Assembly: GCA_904063045.1 (NCBI GenBank)
Contig: CAJFCJ010000003.1
Span: forward strand, 3,148,504-3,212,503
From: Dimorphilus gyrociliatus
Lineage: Eukaryota; Annelida; Polychaeta; Dinophilidae
Direction: 5' to 3'
DNA: 64,000 nucleotides
Part shown: positions 1 to 13,900 of the stretch, piece after piece
Numbering within the stretch: position 1 is the first letter of the stretch
Layout: each line of letters begins with the position of its first letter
The notes under the pieces: generated by a model
The model's input: only the letters and a program-made list of their open reading frames with translations
Databases searched by the model: none
Told to the model about the DNA's origin: nothing
Program-made: the position numbers and the translations under genes

Positions 1-2035
1 TGTCAATTTATACCGTATCATAGACATAATAAATTATTAATAATATATAGGCCTACAAAAAAAAGAAACAGCAAAACTATATAATAAAAAAAATGACAGT
101 TCAACTGAATAAATAAATGACGTCACTTGACCGTGATTTATATTTATTTAGTTTGTTGGAAATTACAAGGTAGACGATACTGTAGATAGTGGTAGATAAA
201 AATAGAATTAAATAAAACGTTATTCTGAATATTCAATACCTTAAGAGATGTTAAGTGCATAGTCTCTACTGTAGTATATAATCATAAACTTATAAATTGA
301 GTTAATAGAATAATATTAATTGTATTTGTGTATATAAGATGCCATGTAATATGAAATTCAGGTTATGCTTATTTTTCATCTACGCATTCTGTTTTATTTA
401 TTAAAATATATATGGAAGGAAAACACTATTATTAATAATTTGTGTACCTGAGTTGGGGTAACTGCAATAGGAAATATATAGCGAATATAGGGGGGAAAAA
501 GTTGTTCTCTCACTGTTTTATTAAGATAGTGTACTTCCTGTTAATATTACCTTTAATGCACGTATACTTATTACTTCTCTTTTACTTTCTTCCTGTCTTT
601 CCCTCTCTCATACTTTCTTTCTTTATATAAAGATATAGTGTACTGCGGAGCGATATTTCTTTCTCTTTTTCATCCATTTCCTCAGCTACCTTATGCCTCT
701 CTCTCTTTCTCTCTTTTCTCTTTTCTGGATACATATAAGGATAGCGTGTAACCGATTTTAAAACTAATTTCTCTAAATATCATTTGTAATATATATATAA
801 CATAACTTGATTGAACTAATTTATTTTACTAAGTTGGAAATATGGTTAATTAATTATGTAAATTGACTTTGATCTAGATGGATAAGAAAAATCTCCTACC
901 AAGGCCTAGTAAATAGTGAGACGAGTATTTTAGCTAATATCCAGTCTCATCCTCCCTTTATAACATCTCACATCCTTAAAAATATAAAACATATGTGAGA
1001 AATAGTTTCGAATGATAGAAAGAAAAGAGAAATAGACCAAACTATATTTCTAAACATCAAGTAATTAGTCATTTCATTTGGACGTCAATATCTTTCTAAG
1101 ACCTGAAAATAACTCATCGTTCTTATTAAATTCTATAAATAGTATACAATTTCAGCATATATTCTATTAGGCACGTGTAGTAGAGAATAGAAGTATATTT
1201 ATTACCAAAGAGAAAATTTTGAAATTTTTCTTATCAATTAATTTAAAAGATGGCAAAGAATATTGCATGGAAGAAGAGCAACAACAAAAGAAAGATAGAT
1301 AGATGAATGTAAAGAAAAAAAATTCTCTCTGTAGCCAAACATAAAAAGTAATACTAACTTAATTCATTCTGTTAATTCCTCATGGGGAGAAAAAAGTAGG
1401 TAATTACGATACTATACTAACTACAATTAAGATTGACCCAAATATCGCTATTTCTTATGCTGTTATAGCATCTTTTCAGTATATTTGTGCTTATATCAAT
1501 TTTTAATAGATATATAGGGAATGTAAGCTTATAATAGAAGAAGAATTATAAAATCACTAACATAAATTTTTTTCGTCTTTTTCTTTTTGTCATTTAAATT
1601 AAGCTTTATATTTTGTTACTGTCAGGTTGTCAAAATTAATTTTTTCGTATAGTCCCTTTTTCTCTAATGATGAAAATAAAAACCTTGATAGTTGGCTAGA
1701 GGAGAAGAGACAAGAAACACGTTCGAGAATGATGTACATGTGATGACAAAAATAAGCTAGCTTACACGTTTAAACAGGCTCTGCCTTATTCAAACGGAAT
1801 ATATCTTATAAAGTACATAATAAAATATTTATTCACTATAGCACGGCAGCTCGTTCAGTGATGTAGATGATTATTTTTGAATACTGGTTAAAAATATAAA
1901 AAGCCATAATGACTATTATGACCTTCTATGAAGATGATGATGTTCACGGGATATTTTTATATTAATAACTTAAAAGACACCATAAGCAAAAACAACTTCA
2001 ATAAAATCTAGATAGAAATAAAATTGTACGTACAG
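1..2035. other. AT-rich DNA upstream of the RGK gene, no gene seen
   Basis: No exon-like stretch is visible. Positions 530-720 are pyrimidine-rich. A CRE-like TGACGTCA lies at about 118-125 and the octamer TAGGCCTA at 48-55. The promoter and first exon(s) of the RGK gene may be here or off the left edge. Confidence 0.5.
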
Positions 2036-2094
2036 ACGTTGTCTATCGATGAATATCGTAAACTGCTGCATCCAATACGATTAAACGCCGCAAG
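2036..2094 (+). CDS. Candidate upstream exon of the RGK gene
   Basis: A 59-nt open stretch sits between an acceptor (tacag before 2036) and a donor (gtacac from 2095). It reads TLSIDEYRKLLHPIRLNAA and leaves two bases (AG) that combine with the first base of the exon at 3900 to give Arg. GC and codon use are higher than in the surrounding DNA, and the phase fits exactly. I do not recognise the peptide; RGK N-termini are poorly conserved. The block 2030-2180 is also open in another + frame and on the - strand, so it could be a different exon or regulatory DNA. Confidence 0.35.
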
Positions 2095-3899
2095 GTACAC
2101 AATTTGCATTTGCCAGTGTTTGACCCTAAAGAGGAGATGGAAATTGAATCCGGCGTTTCCATTCTGCAGTTATATGCCAAACAAAACAATTTTTTTTACC
2201 AAATGTTTTTATACCATTAATATAAAAAAAAAGCCATTCACTATAATTTATTATAATAGAAGGAAACAAAAAGCCAGTCTTCCCACTCTAAACTTTGATT
2301 TCTTTAGAGCTTTTTCTCTCATTATAAATTAATTAATTTTATCTTTTTAATATTTGTAGAGAATGCTTAATTACTGGAGAATTTTGTAAGAAATACAAAG
2401 AAAATACTTTTATTATGCATAAATAGTAATAAATCGTGCTTAATTAAATATAAGATTTGTAAGCATGCTACAAAATACCGTTTAATATATTAGATTTGGA
2501 ACTTATTGTAGTATATACAGTATAATATTATACATATACTCCCATCTGCTTATATACTTTATTAGAGCTGTAGCAAAAGAGCTGAAGTTCATAAACATAA
2601 AGGTTAAAAATACTTCAATGTCTTATTCTTTTTCTCACATGATAATTTAATAATTACTATTTAGAATGTCAAGTTAGTTTGATACATCAACTGATATATT
2701 GATATAAAGTTTAATAAGTTCTATGTTGGTATTAAGTGTATTTTATACTTGTGCCGTACATTTCAACTATGTTCTTCAATCTTAAATCGTAAAGCTTAAT
2801 AAGGCAATTTAATGTTTATTTTACATATTTTCATTAAGAAAAGTGTACATAAATAGATAATGACCCAATTTTTAAGTAGGGCGTTGTTTTTTTATCTTTC
2901 ATCTCTGGTCATATTTCAGAACGGGGTGAAAATCTTAAAAGGTCTTCTCGCGTTTAAAAAGGTTTCATTTTTATTTTACATTATTTTTTTCTTTTAACTG
3001 AAGCTAATTTGCATAAAAAATTTTTTATTAAAAAAAAACACTATCTCCTAGAAACCTAGGAAATTATTATTTTCCCCCAAAAAGATGAGTTGGTCAAAAT
3101 GGAAAATAATAATCATGTAGAAAGAAAATAGATTCCCTTTAAAATGATCTTCATGATTAAAATTTATAAAAAGAGAGTTAGATTTCTTTAAAAAAAAAAA
3201 CTTTCTAACCTTTCTGAATTGGTCTTTAATGATTATTCTAGACATGATAATATTACAGAAAAGACATAATTAAGAAAGGTACATCAAACCATCTTTTTAC
3301 CCTTTTAAGCTTAGAGCTAATAGTTGTGGCAAAGTGTAGTTTCAGACCGAATATTTTTGTCATTTACGTCTATAATATAAATGTATTTTACATTATGCAG
3401 TTTGTATACATACGTATAAATAAATGTATATATATATATATTAATATACAGGTTAGAATAAGTTTCATTTCAGATTGAAATATAAATCTGACTATGTCAT
3501 CAATTAAATACAAAAAATAGAGTAACATGAAACTGCTCTCTAATTCTAGTCACGCTTCATAGAGCAGACCGTTAAGCATAAATTAAATTTGTATAGTATA
3601 AATGACCGTATATATTAATACTAATAGATATGCAGCATGCCGTATGAAATATATGGTCTAGCAAGAATTTTTATAAACATGACACGATGCTTTTTAATTA
3701 TAAATAAAAATACAGTTTGCATACATATTTGGTTTTATAGTGAATAATATATTTATTTATTTATTGTAAAAATTATGAGTACATTGTATGTTTGTACAAA
3801 CTAAATTATGCATTTAAACCTTGCTTTTGAGCGGAAAATTTTAGTGATTTCAGAATTTTTCTTTTTCAATTTGTAATATTACTTTTTCTTTATTTCCAG
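2095..3899 (+). other. Intron or 5' flank of the RGK gene
   Basis: AT-rich DNA without convincing exons. It ends in a good acceptor (tttatttccag) just before 3900. Poly(A/T) runs occur near 3010-3200. Short ORFs here have low-complexity AT-driven composition. Confidence 0.5.
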
Positions 3900-6800
3900 A
3901 TTCCTTCATCCTGATTCCTGTAAGTCCTCTTTGAGAAGGACCAGAAGTGCGCATGAAAAACGTCGAAAGAGGAAAACGGAAGAAAACTCTCCGCCTGTTA
4001 GATGCGCCAGTCTCAGAGCCTCAGGGAAATTATGGTCCAGTATAAAAAATGTCCTTGATAGTTTAGATGTTGATTGTTCTGCTAGAGCACCAGATTACAA
4101 GTGTCCTTCAGCTCCCCATAGCCGATCCTCCTCTGTCAAACGTTCCCGTCGTAAATCTCTACGTAGGAGTCAAGTATCTCAAAGTGTTTCATCCTACGAT
4201 TACGATAACGATTCTGATTTTGAAAGGGTCCGAAATCTTCAGATAACATCTAAAGGTTATTTTTTTATTTCGGATTAGATCGCATTAATTGTATTCAAAA
4301 TGACCTCAATGTTACAAACCCAACATATATACAACTCGCGTGAACGTCTATTACCTACAGATAGTTGTATTTTTTGTAAATAATGAAAAAAAATTAAGCT
4401 ATCTCTTATTAAAGCCATACAACACAAAAAAAAGATAAAACAACATCCCTCCTCCCTCTCCTTCTCTGCTAAATAAAAAATAGTTACTTGTTATAAGCAC
4501 TTTTATATCTTCATCGTAAAGAGGACTATCTATATTATTCTCTTTGTAAAGTATTAGTTTTATATATAAATTGAAAAAGGTTAACTTAGGAGGAAAAACA
4601 TAGCATTTTTAAATATAAAATTAGCGAAATCAATCATAGTTTTGATAGAAACGCAAAAAATATAAAAAAAGGAATATATTTATAGATTAAAATAAAGAAT
4701 TATAATCAATTGAAAGGGGAAGATACTATGATTTAATTCTCTAGCAGCTTTTCTTCAACTGCTCTCTTTAAACCCAGACATGCTTTGGTTAATGAAAAAT
4801 TTTTATTTTACTACACAGTATATAAAGTATATATATATTGTATATATATAAATTTATATATATATATACTATATAAAAGGAAAGAGTTGGATTATTGGAG
4901 TAAAATTAACCGTAAACTTTGTTAGGTAACGCCTTAAGATAGGACTTAGGGAAGATTTTCGAAATTTTCCTTTTTTTTGTAGAATCTTACTATAAATAGA
5001 AAAATATAGGATGCGGAAAAGGATATAGATGTTAAACAATGCTAAAAAGGCTAAAGGCGAAACCTATAACTGCAAATTTGCCCTTCAACCCTTAAGATCT
5101 CATCACAGTACGTTTGTGCTAAAGCACGAGTAATGACTTTATAGATGCGACTCTCTGTTCATAAAATGACGTCAGATAGTAGGATCTGTGTTCGGATGCT
5201 GCGAAAGAAAATATGTTTAGTATTATATTTCTTCTAGATATGTCATATAAGACTTTCTAGGGCAGAAATTTCTTGACTAAATATATACTTTCTACACGTC
5301 TAGAACTTTTCCATCATCGTTCTTTTTTAATACTCTGTGATTTAAACACAGAAATGTTAATCTATGGATTTTTTATAACAGTAAAAAATAGGATTTTCTA
5401 TCAGTTTTAATCTTTATAATAATTTTTTTTAAAAAAAAAAAGATTAAGAAAAAAATAATTTTTCAATGTTTCTCTTCGTTTAACAAAGAAAGAAAGGAAA
5501 AAGATTAATAATTTGAATATTGAATGTTTTTCTACCAGTCTTGTCTTTCTTACAAAAAGTCTTTATTATTGGTAGCTTTTAATTTTTAAATATTAAATCA
5601 TATTTTGTTAAAAAAAAGGCAAATACTCGAGAAAAACTCTGATTATTATTCCAATTATTTTGTCATTTTCATCCCTCAAGCATCTTATAATTATCCCTAC
5701 ACTATTCTATTACTGCACGCGGCAATAGAATAGTGCTAATTTTTCTTAATGAATCATATAAAACCACATGTAGTTTCCGAACCAAATTCTAAAATTATAA
5801 ACATGCTTTAACAATTAAGAGATTAATTTGTTTTACTAAGCAAAATCTTTAGAAAAAGAAATACTATTAGGAAAATACCTTAGAGGTTGCTTTATATATT
5901 GATTTTTAACTTTATTTTTCTAGGTATTGTTAATCGAGGAGATTCATTCCGATCAAGTTTTGGGGCCAGTGCTGAGGATTTGGAAACGTTCAATAATACG
6001 TCCTGCAAAGTAGCACTAACAGGTTCATCAAATGTTGGCAAAACAACTTTGGCTCAACAATTTAAAACTAGCGAATGTATTGTTAATACAACGTATTGCG
6101 GTAGTCTCTCAGGTTAAATAACAGTCCCATATATCGCTCCTTTTTCCCCATCTATATTTATCGTTAATCTCAAATAGAAAGTAAATTAAACAGTCAATTA
6201 TTTTCCTCTTTTAGGAAAAGGCATAAATTTCACTCTATCTTTACTTTCGTTTTAAAGTACAATGGTTGTACTTTGATTGCATCAATTTGACAAATATTTA
6301 TGTTGGTTTAAGCTACCATGGAAAATTTTTATTACCATTCAAAAATTGTTTAGTTTACTTTTCCTTCCATTAAAAGATTTTTTTCATTTTTTTTTCACTT
6401 CTATTCGAAAAAAAAGGCATCTTTTTTTACTTTTAGGATAAATATTCTACTAATATTTACAGCTTTAAATCGTTATATATGATTTAATAATATCTATATA
6501 GTTGTCTCTTACGCTTTTCCCCAAGTCCTTCCTCTATCTATTTCTATTTCTGTCTCTCTTTATCTGTTGTTATATTATTATGTCTTATTCTTAGTTTTGT
6601 CTTTTGTCATCCTTTCAATAGTATAGTATAGCCGTAATAACAATGCATTATTATTTCCTCCAGAAGCACTGTATTATACCGTAACACTTTTACCCATCTA
6701 TTTTAAAATATATACATGACATGTTTGTTTTGTTTTTTATATATAGACGAGGACCCGATTACGACAGTTGCCGTTTCGTTGAACGACGTTGAAACTACAC

Positions 6801-7860
6801 TCGACGTTATCGATTTGGTTAGCGGGCAGGTGAGTTGAGGATACTTTATATCATTATTAATCTAGGATTATATTAGTCCGATTCCCGATGAAATAAGGAT
6901 AAACCAAGAAAAAATTACCTTTTACAAGTTATTAATCATATGTATCAGTAAAATTATTCTGCCATATTTAAATTCCATTTCAACCTTTTTTATATACTAA
7001 ATGAAGAGCATCTTTATACAGTATGTATATATAGAATTAACAATACTGATACATATCACATACAGTGCTTTAAAATAGAAGTTAGTTGCTTATAAAATAG
7101 CTACAGGCGAGTTTGTTTTAAGAAACTAAATGATATATATATATATTTAAATATTTCGTTTAGTTTAATACAATTGATGGTTAGTATAGGAATTATTTGT
7201 TGAATAATAGAAAATATGATCAATGCTCTTATTGGTTTGTAAATTATTTAGATACGTTAAAAAATATAAGAATAATTCTGGGTTTGTTTTATAAAAACGA
7301 TCTTCAATTTCCCTATCAATATTTTTTCTTTATAATAAGCTTTTATAATAATGCTCCTTATTCGATAAAACAACAACTAAACCTTTAGTTCTTTTATTCT
7401 TTATATCTTTTTCTTCTTTGTCTTTTCTAAATTACAAAAATTATCGCGGTAATCATGCAAAAGATTGGTAGGATTATTTCATTATATATAACTCTGTATA
7501 TCACAAATAACACATCTATATGCTTGTAATTACGTAAAGGAATGAAATACAAAAGACATATGCAGTAGTATTCACAATATAAAACAGATATATTGTATTT
7601 TTCTATAGTTTTCTATAGTTAAATGAATTGTCTTAAAAATTGAACCGATCTTAAGAAATCAAGTAAAAACAGCGTCTTTGTTTAAGTTTATTCCAATAGT
7701 TTTCGATTTTTCAAAGAATTGAAAGGAAATAAAGAAATATAAAAGAGATCTTGTTTTCTTTAAAAAAGATTAATTTTCTCAATTGCTTTAGGAAATAATC
7801 AATAGGGAGGGATATAATTCAAGGAAAAAGTATTAAAGATTGGTGAAAGGGAACAAGAAA

Positions 7861-7905
<45 letters not shown>

Positions 7906-10900
7906 CGAGACAGACAGACAGACAGACAGACAGATAGAGAAACAGAGAGAGAGAGATAGAGATAAAGGAAGGGACAGAAAAAACGTCATAAACTCATAAG
8001 ACGTACAGCATGTGAGGATTTTCCGTTTGATTGTCTTTTTATATCACCAATAAATAATAATGTAGATGATTTCTTTCAAAAGCGTATAACTATATTTAAT
8101 ATTTATAGAAAAAGATGATTTGTCCCTTCATAATAAAGTAACAAATTTATTAAAAGGTAATTTTATACTACTTCCGATCCAACTATGCTTTTTTCACTAG
8201 AAAACAAGAGGAGAGTTTTTACAGTTTTCTTATTATTTTTCTCTTCTCTCCCCTTTCTTTTTTTAAAGCAAGATTTCATAAAGAATAATTTTACTATATA
8301 AACAATGTGTATATGTGTACTTTCGTTATTTTTAGATAGAAATAATAGATAGGTAGTTCAATTGAATCATGTATTTTTGCTTTCAGTGTTACTTCAGTTA
8401 AATTTCTATATTATAACTATAGATAAATTGGATATGGCGTTTTTTTTCAAAATATTCATGCAGAATTAAAAGCGGAGGATAAATAGTTAATGAATAAGGC
8501 ATGTTTTCTTTGCTCATGTTAAGCTCTCTCTTCCTCGAGCTTTCTCTCCCTTTTTCCCTCTCTTGTGTTATCTTCTTTCAGCAATAAATAAACGACCTAA
8601 CAGAATCTTAGTAGAATAAAAATTATGAAAAAAGGTTAGTAGGCTTTTTTGATATTTATAAACTCCAACAGGAACTTAAAATGATTAGTTAAACGGGTGA
8701 ATGGATAAAAACTCTCTCTAGTATTTATCCAAATAGCTAAAAAAAATTAGGACGGTGTTACTAAATTAAATTAAGTTTTATTGATGTTCCTTTTCCTTAA
8801 CCACCGGGAAATTGATTCTGTTTTCAACAAGAAGATTACACACATATATATATATTTTTGGCTTTGCTCTTTTTTCATCGCTTTCGATAAGAATCTTTGC
8901 TTAAAATATTTACTAAAAAGAAGAGAACATGTTTGAAATAAACTGCAGAATGTAATTTAAATTAAGTATTCACCGACTACAAGTTTATAATAAATAATTA
9001 ATCAGCTTTTAATATCTATTTGGGATATTTTAAGGTAATTATCGGTAGTGATGCGGAAAACGAGGCCTATTTAACATTCTATAAGCCTATTTAAAGAGTG
9101 GTAAAGCTAGTAAAAGAAAGATTATGCGTAAAATGCTTGCGATATTTCCTATTATCGAATTTTTTTGTTTAAAATCAATAAAGTTTTCTACTATTTAAAA
9201 AAGATATCTAATTATCATTTTATATAATAAAAAGAGAAAATCCTTATTAGTTACTATTTTTTTATATGACATATTTTCTTTATTCTCTTTATCAAACGAT
9301 ATATCTATCCATCTTTTTTCTATTGTTCATTTATCATTAGTATATTTAGAAGCTTATTAAAAGGCTTGATTTAACGTTAGTCTAAGAGTCTAGCGTACAA
9401 TGAGTTAGTTAAGAAAAAGTAGGTATCTAATTCAACCGTTAACAATTAGTGTTCTTTGACAATTTTTTCTCTCTATGGGTTTGTTTGTTAAGAACATTTG
9501 TAAGTATAAAATCTATGAGAAAAATTATCAAGCTATATTAATTAGGACAAATAAATTAAAATTACGAATAATATTTAAATATTACTAAAATATATTCTTC
9601 TATTCTTCTATTTGGCTTATATTTACATCAATATATAAATATTATCTATTATTAAAAAAAATTCACTCTAACAGCGAAAAAACATGTATTATAATGTTGT
9701 CGATGCTAATAATCCTATTATTTATAAATGACTAATTAAACAAAGCTCAGTACCTGACTGTATATGAGTATTCTTATATTATATATATATTTTCAATTCC
9801 TATTGTTAAGCTGAAAATTTCAGCCCCTTAATAAGACTAGTCAGCTTGCTTATGTTATTTTCTCTTAGTGGATAAACAATAAACAAAACTTCGTAAGCGG
9901 ATAGAAAAGAAAAGCGAAGAGAAAATGTTAATAAATAGATAGATTAATGTTTCTTATTAACTCGTTCTAGTATTTAAGTAATTAAGATTGACTAGACTAT
10001 CATTTATTTGTATTTAAACGTAAAATGTATTTTAATAAGATAAATTGAAGAGCTTTTAATTTAAATAAATTAACTAGATACTGAAGAATAGTTTAGTTAT
10101 TTTCTTCTCCTATCCCCAATTATTCGAACTATAATCTGAGAAAGTTATAAAAATTCTTGCTAATTTATTAGATTTACTTTCAAGGTGGCAGTCTTGACAA
10201 GGAGATATAAGGAATAGTTAATTAAAAACAAAAGAATAGTGATTAATAAGCTTAAAGAAGACAGACAATAAAAATTTTAGGGCTTTTTTATCATACTAAA
10301 TAAGGTTAAATCGTTGTCAATTAATCTGTTAGGAAAACACACGTATATGCAGATATACGACACATAGGAAATTACTTTCCGTGACTCACATATGCTATAT
10401 AGCATAGACGAGTCGCGACAAACCTTATCGAACGATTAGCATTGATTAAGCATCCACTTGGCCTGTTTTTACTCTATGCAGAAAAGCCTGTGAGAAGAAG
10501 ATTTAAAAAATATTAACTAAAAGAACATTATTCTTAAACTGATCCTATTATTTCTGGGAAAAAGGCACATTTCTTAGGTGGGTAAGAGGTCATTGTATAA
10601 CCGTTCTTTATTCTCTTGGAATATATCACAGTAAGTATTGATTAATCATCCACTCAACCCCGTTTTTTTAGTCTTCTTCAGGAAGCATCTCGCGATTTAT
10701 TCCTCTATTCAGTCATTGACCCTCTTCCTGTTTAACGAATAAAACAATTGATTATTAATAATATTATATTCATTTTTTTGTGAATAGGAATGCGTAGGCC
10801 TTCTTTAAAGGAGCAAAAGAAATAATATCCGATTAAAAATACCTCATTAGTTATGCTTTTGAAGTAATTATATTTTATTAGCCCGATAAGCAATTAATAA

Positions 10901-13900
10901 CAAATTGTTACATTGGTCTCTATCTAATCATTCTGTTTACCCTTCATTAAATGATAAAAAAGATAAAATGAAGCTTAGAAATTTAAATTAAAATCTTTGT
11001 AGGCTAGACCTTTGAAGGTAGAGATTCGTTAAATGGTATGCATTAATTCTAAAAGATTTCCCCTTTTCCCCTCTTCCCCCCTCCTCTCTCCCCCCTCTCT
11101 CTCTCTTTCTCTCTCTATGTCTCTCTTCTTCTCGAAAGCCTTATAGATTAAGTATAAAAGACGAAAATCGCCTAAAGCCCAGATCATTCTCTTTGTGTCT
11201 TGCAAAGGAGATCGTCTTTCGCTTATTAGAAAGCCGTCTTCACATTGCTTACTAATTACTATTAAGAGTAGTATACGTTGTTTAAAAACTAAATAAATAC
11301 TATATTAGCTTTTATATTGATGTAAATGTTATTCTGCTCCTCTCAGGAAGCAAATAACAAACAAGTTGCCCAGGTAACTATTTTGTATTCAGACAGATTA
11401 GGAAAGCAAAAAACTAATGACTTTTATCGATACAAAATTCGCATTCCTATTTTACTAAGGAATCTCAATCTTCTTATTTAGATACTGAATATTTGTTTGC
11501 CTTTTTTATATTATTTAAAAGGATTCTCTTTTCTGTCCAATTTAAGGAACCTTCAGAAGATTTAGACGCATACGTGGTCGTCTACTCGGTAACAGATCGT
11601 TTTTCTTTCGAGCAAGCTTTGGATTTACTATATAAAGTTCGCAAACAACGACGATCCGATTCTCCTCTCATACTTGTCGCCAATAAAGTGGACTTGGTTA
11701 GAGCACGGCAGGTGGCGTCACAAGGTAAGTTAATTCGATCAAATTATAATGCATCAAAGTATCATAAGATCGTAAATCAGTTTTATAACTTAAAACCTTA
11801 AAGCTTTCAATGGTAAATCCATTCTTGAGGTTAGAGAGTGGCAAAAAGTAGGTCTTTTAAAGCGTTTTTAAATGTAAAAAATTTTAATTTAATATCCAAA
11901 GCAAAATGATACTCGCATTAACTATAAATCCTTTTAAGAGAGTTAAGAAAAGGGAAGAGACTTTTCGAAGAAGGATAAAAGTAATAGTAACACTTACGAT
12001 TTATAAAGATTAAAATTACATCTTAAACAGATTTCTTAAGTAATCATTTAATCGGATTTATTTACTAATAAACTAAATCAATTTCTCTTTTATATCTCTC
12101 TAAAGAAAACGTACATACGGTAGTACTATTTTTCATTTCCTTCATTTCTTCTTTCTCTCTTTACAAATAAATACAGTATGAATTTATATACTGTATATAC
12201 AGTATATTAATATTATATAGCACAAACACTATTTACAGTAGTGTTATATATTTCTCTTTCCCCCCTCTCTCTCTCTCGTTCTCTGTTTATGCTTAACAAG
12301 AAAAAAGTTCCTACTGCTCGGTGTGAAAAATCCATAATGCAAAGGATGAATCACATCTCGACACGGATCATTGTAAAGAAGATTCAAAAATTATCGTAAC
12401 GGCCATTAAAGACGTTATTGTCAGAAGCATGTGACATTGCCAACTTATTAAAGCGTGTGTAGGAACATTTTCCAAGATAATTATAATTTCTTTTGGTAGG
12501 AAGACACTTGCCAAAATGAAATTATTCTTATTAGAAAATTAATTTTCTAAATAAGTTTACTACTTACTAATAGGAAGTTAAAATGATAAAATGAGGCGAT
12601 ACTGTAGAAAAAAGTTACAAATAACCTTGTTAAAATGAAATTTAATTTAACAAAAAAGAATCTTCTAAACATCTCATTTACAAATTTCAAAAATTAAATA
12701 AAGAAAGTTTAAATTGAAAAAAATTCAATAATAACGGAACTTGAATAAAATTATTCAATTAATGGACTCTGACCTATAAGAGCTGGAATAAGGAAATTAG
12801 ATTGATCCAGATTTTTAAAGTTCCATTATTTACGACTTGAACTAGTTCAATATTTTTAATGATGACGATAATTGTACTTATTGCCTCATTTTTTAGCTAT
12901 ACTTTTTATTTCCTAAAGTATTTTCTTAAGAGTACAAAGTCTTTGGCAATCTTTCGATTTTGGCACAAAAAAATTTATTTTGGATGCATACATTGTAGCT
13001 TTTAAAGCTAGGAAATTCGAGTAGAGAAACATATTATATTTAATGACGTCGAACCGAATGTCAGAATATCAACAGAATCGCTGATAACTCATAAAAATTT
13101 AGTAGGTGACTGAAATATAAGAGCTCAGTAAGTAAAGAGAAGAGAGAGAGAGTAGTATATCAAAAAAGAAAAAGAATTCATAAAAACGTCTTCTATGGTT
13201 AAATTGGTAATAATATATATTTCTCACGAAGAATCTTTGTATAAGGTCAAATATCTTCATAAAAATTAATTTACTGTTATGTTGTTATACACAAAAGGTC
13301 AGTGCTTCCTATTTCTATATAAATTCCTCAGGAAAATGATGGCTTCATTTTACTGTAGTTGGAAATAAGAGACATTTTATAAGGACACAAATACACTATT
13401 TAAAAATTTCATCATTTTCTATTAGAAATGTACTAGTAGTAACGTTTTGCATATTGGAAAATAAATTTTACCTTTAAGGTTAACATTAACAACATCAATT
13501 GATTCGAATAGATATATCTTCCTTGTTCCACTTATATGAAATTTCAATATTTGAACTATTTTTTAATGGCATACTAGAACAAAAGAAATCAATTTAAAAT
13601 TTTTAGCTGGAGCTACGATAGTCTTATTAAATTATTTTAAAGTGTAAATATAACTTAATAAACATCTTTTCCCTTTTTTTAACATTTCCAACATTTAAGT
13701 TTTTTATCAATTCACTTTCATGTTTTGTATTTATATGAAAAAATTATTTAAAAGTAAAAACCAATTGAAAATTAGTGGATTGAAAGCTCGAGAGATATTC
13801 AATATTCTTAGAACGAAAATCGCTAGCTCAAAGTGAACTTGATATCCTACACCCTTAAGCCACTAACCTTCGATTAGATATGTAACTAAGATTAAAAATT

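Noticed and set aside
2024-2332. 102-codon ORF on + taken as a whole
   Set aside because: Coding-like composition stops near 2180; the remainder is AT-rich and low in complexity.
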